Below the pieces are notes generated by a model. That model was not told the DNA's origin, did no database searches, and saw only the letters and a list, made by a program, of their open reading frames with translations. Positions 23,700 to 25,968 of a stretch of DNA of 25,968 bases are shown here, in pieces. Origin of the DNA: an uncultured Campylobacter sp. (GTDB lineage Bacteria > Campylobacterota > Campylobacteria > Campylobacterales > Campylobacteraceae); NCBI GenBank assembly GCA_900539255.1, contig UQBJ01000027.1:1-25968 (forward strand), written 5' to 3'. The translations under genes and the position numbers were made by a program. Position 1 is the first letter of the stretch; every line of letters starts with the position of its first letter.

Positions 23700-23799
23700 G
23701 ACATTTTATCATTTCAAGCCGTTTGTAAAAGGCGATTTAGCGACTTGCAAGGCGCAAGCCGCAGCAAAAAATCCAAAAATTTAAGACACGCTTTAAATA
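23700..23799. repeat. Degenerate copy of the 7.4-8.3 kb repeat family
   Basis: Between the receptor gene and hisA, the stretch reads TCATTTCAAGC ... AAAAAATCCAAAAATTTAAG, then ACACGCTTTAAAT. This follows the order and wording of the repeat interior at 7917-7974 (TCATTTTGAGC ... AAAAATCCATAGAATTTAAG, then ATACGCTTTGAAT). It lacks the second arm. Confidence 0.55.
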
Positions 23800-23824
23800 G
23801 CCCCAAACCCCCAAAAAACCAACC

Positions 23825-25968
23825 CTAGTATCTATAAGTGCCTTCTACGAAAATGGTGCGCCCTTGTCCTAGCAAATACCGATACTCGCCGATTGAAGCG
23901 GCTTTGTTGTTGTTGTAATAATCATAATAAAAAGTATCAAGCACATTTTTCACGCCCGCTGTAAGCACCGCCGCGCCTTTGTTAAAGCCAAAGCTCACGC
24001 CCACATCGCTTATCAAATAAGGGTCGATTTTTTCATCTTTCAAGCCGATAACCGCCTGCTTGCCATAAAAGGAATTTTGCAACCACAAACGCACATCGAC
24101 AAAGCGCCCCACAGGCACTTGGGCATTTATGCCAAAGGTAGCCTTGTAGTCGTAAGTGTAGGGGATTTGTGTCCATTTGCCATCTGCGTTTTGCGATTGC
24201 GCTTTTAGGTAAGTAAAGCTCTCATTCAAGCCCAGCCCACCGCCGAAAAAGTATTGCTCCAAAGCCACTTCCGCGCCTATCCTGCGTGATTTGTCGTAGG
24301 TTTTGTAGCTAAGCCCTGAGTAAGGGTCGCCATCAAAGTAAAATTCGTTTTTGCTGTCTGTGTAAAAGACATTTGCGCTAAAAAGCAAGGCATCGATTGT
24401 TAGGTTAAAGCTGCCTAGATAAATTTGCCTTTGTGCCACATAGTCCTTAAAGCCGATTTCATAGCTGTTGTAGCTCTCATCATCGAGTTTGGTTTCTTTC
24501 ATAGCAAAGTTTGAGCCTGAAAAAGGGCTTGTTGCGGCTGTCGTTGTGTCTGTGTTGAGCGTAAAGCCACCTGTCCTTTGTAGCATAGCATAGGCTGGCA
24601 CAGGGCTAAAACCCCTTTCATAACGCCCATACACCACGCCTGTGTCCGAGTAGCGAAAGGCTGGGGTAAATTCAAAGGCGAAATTGTCGTGGTTTATCTC
24701 TAATGATTTAGATAAAGAACTTATAGTAGGCTTACTTGGTGCTAAACCCTGAACAACCATTTTTGCGTCTATCTCGCCTGAGGCGTCTAGTTTAGACTTT
24801 GTCATTTGATAACGCCCCCCCCCCTGTAAAGAGAAGCTATCTGTCAAATCGTATTTTTCAAGGAAAAATACCGCATTTGTCCATTGACTTATATCAAGCG
24901 GAGTGTTGATATTAAATTCAAGCCATTGAAAAACTGAACCCGTGTTGCTTGTATCAATCCTACTTGTGCGTAAATGTTGCAAAGGATTTCTTTTTGCCTT
25001 TTCAAAAATACTCTCCAAGCCCGCTAAAAGCTGCCCATTGTCGTGTGTCCAGTCAATTTGCGCCTTTAAGCCAAATTTTTGCTCTTCAAAACTAGAACCG
25101 CTTTGGTCGATTTGGTTAGGATTGTCGCTTGTGCCGATAAAATAACGCCCAAGATAGCTGTAAAGCTGTGTAGATGACTTATAAGCGTCGTATTTTCTTT
25201 TGTCAAAGGCGAAAAAGCCTGCGAGCGTTGTTTTGAGCTTTTGCGTAACTTCATTTTCATAGCCCAAACTTCCAACAAATCTTTGATGAGAAATTTCGAT
25301 TTCCCCAGCCCCTGCGGTTTTTCTGTCATCTTTGCTTGGGCTGTATGATGGTAGGGCAAGAATTTTGCCGCCGTATTCTTGTTCTAATGCCGTTTTTTGC
25401 TCGGGAGTGCCAGCAGCTCCGTATTTAGTTTGGTATTCTTTAAATAAAGTATTGACTTTTTCGCTATCCCAAAACGAATTATAAGGCGTGGTTTTTTCTT
25501 TCGCGCTGTAAAAATCCGCGTCCAAAACTATGCTTTGCCCCAAAGCAAAGCTATATGCTGCGCCCAAAACGCCCTCAAAACCGCTGCTGCTGTCATCTTC
25601 GCGTGGTCCGCCTTTTTGAAAATACCCAGCCCCTACATTTAAATTTAAAGCGCCAAATTTTTCAGCTGCTTGCGCGTAGGCGTTGTAACTCGTGCCTGTC
25701 GTGGCTAGCGTGCCAGCATAGCCAGCTCCGACTTCAAAATATGGGCGTTCAAAGCGTTTAGAAGTGATGACATTGATACTGCCGCCCCTTGCATTAGCAC
25801 CCGGATACACAGCCACTTCTTGGATAAGGCTTGGAAGCACTGAATTTATAGGCATAAAGCCATAATAGCTGTCGATAGGGTTGAAAGAAATGCCGTTGAT
25901 AAGGAATTTCACGCCGTTTGCGCTGAGCCTGCCTTGTCCGCGCAAGTCAAACTGCTGTCCAAAGCCTG
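23825..25968 (-). CDS. TonB-dependent outer-membrane receptor (partial, N-terminus beyond window)
   Basis: A 22-strand beta-barrel receptor that takes up iron chelates, haem, cobalamin or similar with energy from TonB. The visible part (about 714 residues) begins inside the plug domain (FDLRGQG, FLINGISFNP, then ARGGSINVITSKR) and includes the whole barrel, ending with the aromatic GRTIFVEGTYRY expected for outer-membrane insertion. The signal peptide and TonB box lie outside the window. KNVLDTFYYDYY near the end is typical. A run of ten G (24815-24824) codes for Gly-Gly-Gly in SLQGGGRYQ and is in frame here. The plug motif PG..ARGGSINV lacks about six residues compared with most receptors. 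The ligand cannot be assigned. The stop is followed by a G/T-rich stretch without a clear hairpin. Confidence 0.92.
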   Translation of the reverse strand, partial: GFGQQFDLRGQGRLSANGVKFLINGISFNPIDSYYGFMPINSVLPSLIQEVAVYPGANARGGSINVITSKRFERPYFEVGAGYAGTLATTGTSYNAYAQAAEKFGALNLNVGAGYFQKGGPREDDSSSGFEGVLGAAYSFALGQSIVLDADFYSAKEKTTPYNSFWDSEKVNTLFKEYQTKYGAAGTPEQKTALEQEYGGKILALPSYSPSKDDRKTAGAGEIEISHQRFVGSLGYENEVTQKLKTTLAGFFAFDKRKYDAYKSSTQLYSYLGRYFIGTSDNPNQIDQSGSSFEEQKFGLKAQIDWTHDNGQLLAGLESIFEKAKRNPLQHLRTSRIDTSNTGSVFQWLEFNINTPLDISQWTNAVFFLEKYDLTDSFSLQGGGRYQMTKSKLDASGEIDAKMVVQGLAPSKPTISSLSKSLEINHDNFAFEFTPAFRYSDTGVVYGRYERGFSPVPAYAMLQRTGGFTLNTDTTTAATSPFSGSNFAMKETKLDDESYNSYEIGFKDYVAQRQIYLGSFNLTIDALLFSANVFYTDSKNEFYFDGDPYSGLSYKTYDKSRRIGAEVALEQYFFGGGLGLNESFTYLKAQSQNADGKWTQIPYTYDYKATFGINAQVPVGRFVDVRLWLQNSFYGKQAVIGLKDEKIDPYLISDVGVSFGFNKGAAVLTAGVKNVLDTFYYDYYNNNKAASIGEYRYLLGQGRTIFVEGTYRY
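24815..24824 (-). repeat. Poly-G tract of ten inside the receptor gene
   Basis: Ten C on the plus strand, read as G10 on the coding strand, in the middle of the barrel. With ten G the frame is open to the normal stop; one more or fewer shifts it and truncates the barrel about 330 residues early. Poly-G tracts of 8-12 are the standard phase-variation device of Campylobacter. Confidence 0.85.

Noticed and set aside
24942..25761. Frames antisense to the TonB receptor
   Set aside because: They are shadows of the receptor's codons; the receptor frame is continuous and matches its family throughout.

Overview
The window is a piece of a Campylobacter chromosome. At the left edge, on the minus strand, lies the 5' third of a 16S rRNA gene whose helices and signatures read as Campylobacter. 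The protein genes agree: a CtsE/CtsF pair of the Campylobacter transformation apparatus, a 1005-residue CmeF-type RND pump, the rpsT-prfA pair, AAGGA ribosome-binding sites, and promoters with a good (often TGn-extended) -10 box and usually no -35. Codon use is richer in G+C than I expect for C. jejuni or C. coli, so another species is likely; I cannot name it.

Layout, left to right. 1-530: 16S rRNA (-), with leader, promoter and helically phased T-tracts up to about 900. 1099-2252: folB and plsY (-). 2366-5041: ctsE and ctsF (+), DNA-uptake machinery. 5129-7407: an alanine/sodium-type symporter, three very small ORFs, and a DJ-1/YajL-family gene (+). 7408-8410: one kilobase without genes, filled with palindromic repeats of a single family in two sequence flavours. 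8411-10557: ilvH and ilvB (-), preceded by a 24-residue leader peptide ending in Val/Leu/Ile codons. 10910-13435: argD, prfA and rpsT (-). 13681-15006: ugd (+), followed by signs of a deletion scar and a frameshifted small gene (-). 15493-19983: an NhaC-like antiporter and an orphan CmeF-like pump (+). 20027-23585: dedA, hisF, a 75-residue unknown, an N6-adenine-methyltransferase-like gene and hisA (-). 23825-25968: a TonB-dependent receptor (-), cut by the window end, with a run of ten G inside its coding sequence.

How the genes work together. Most of the window is housekeeping: branched-chain amino acid (ilvBH), arginine (argD), histidine (hisA, hisF) and folate (folB) synthesis, phospholipid synthesis (plsY), translation (rpsT, prfA), transport and efflux. 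The parts that stand out are regulatory or structural: the probable ilv attenuation leader, the probable phase-variable iron-type receptor, the palindrome cluster with a stray copy near 23.7 kb, the methyltransferase-like gene built into the his cluster, the PlsY with an extra N-terminal membrane domain, and small overlapping ORFs behind transport and competence genes. I found no CRISPR array, insertion sequence, prophage or tRNA.
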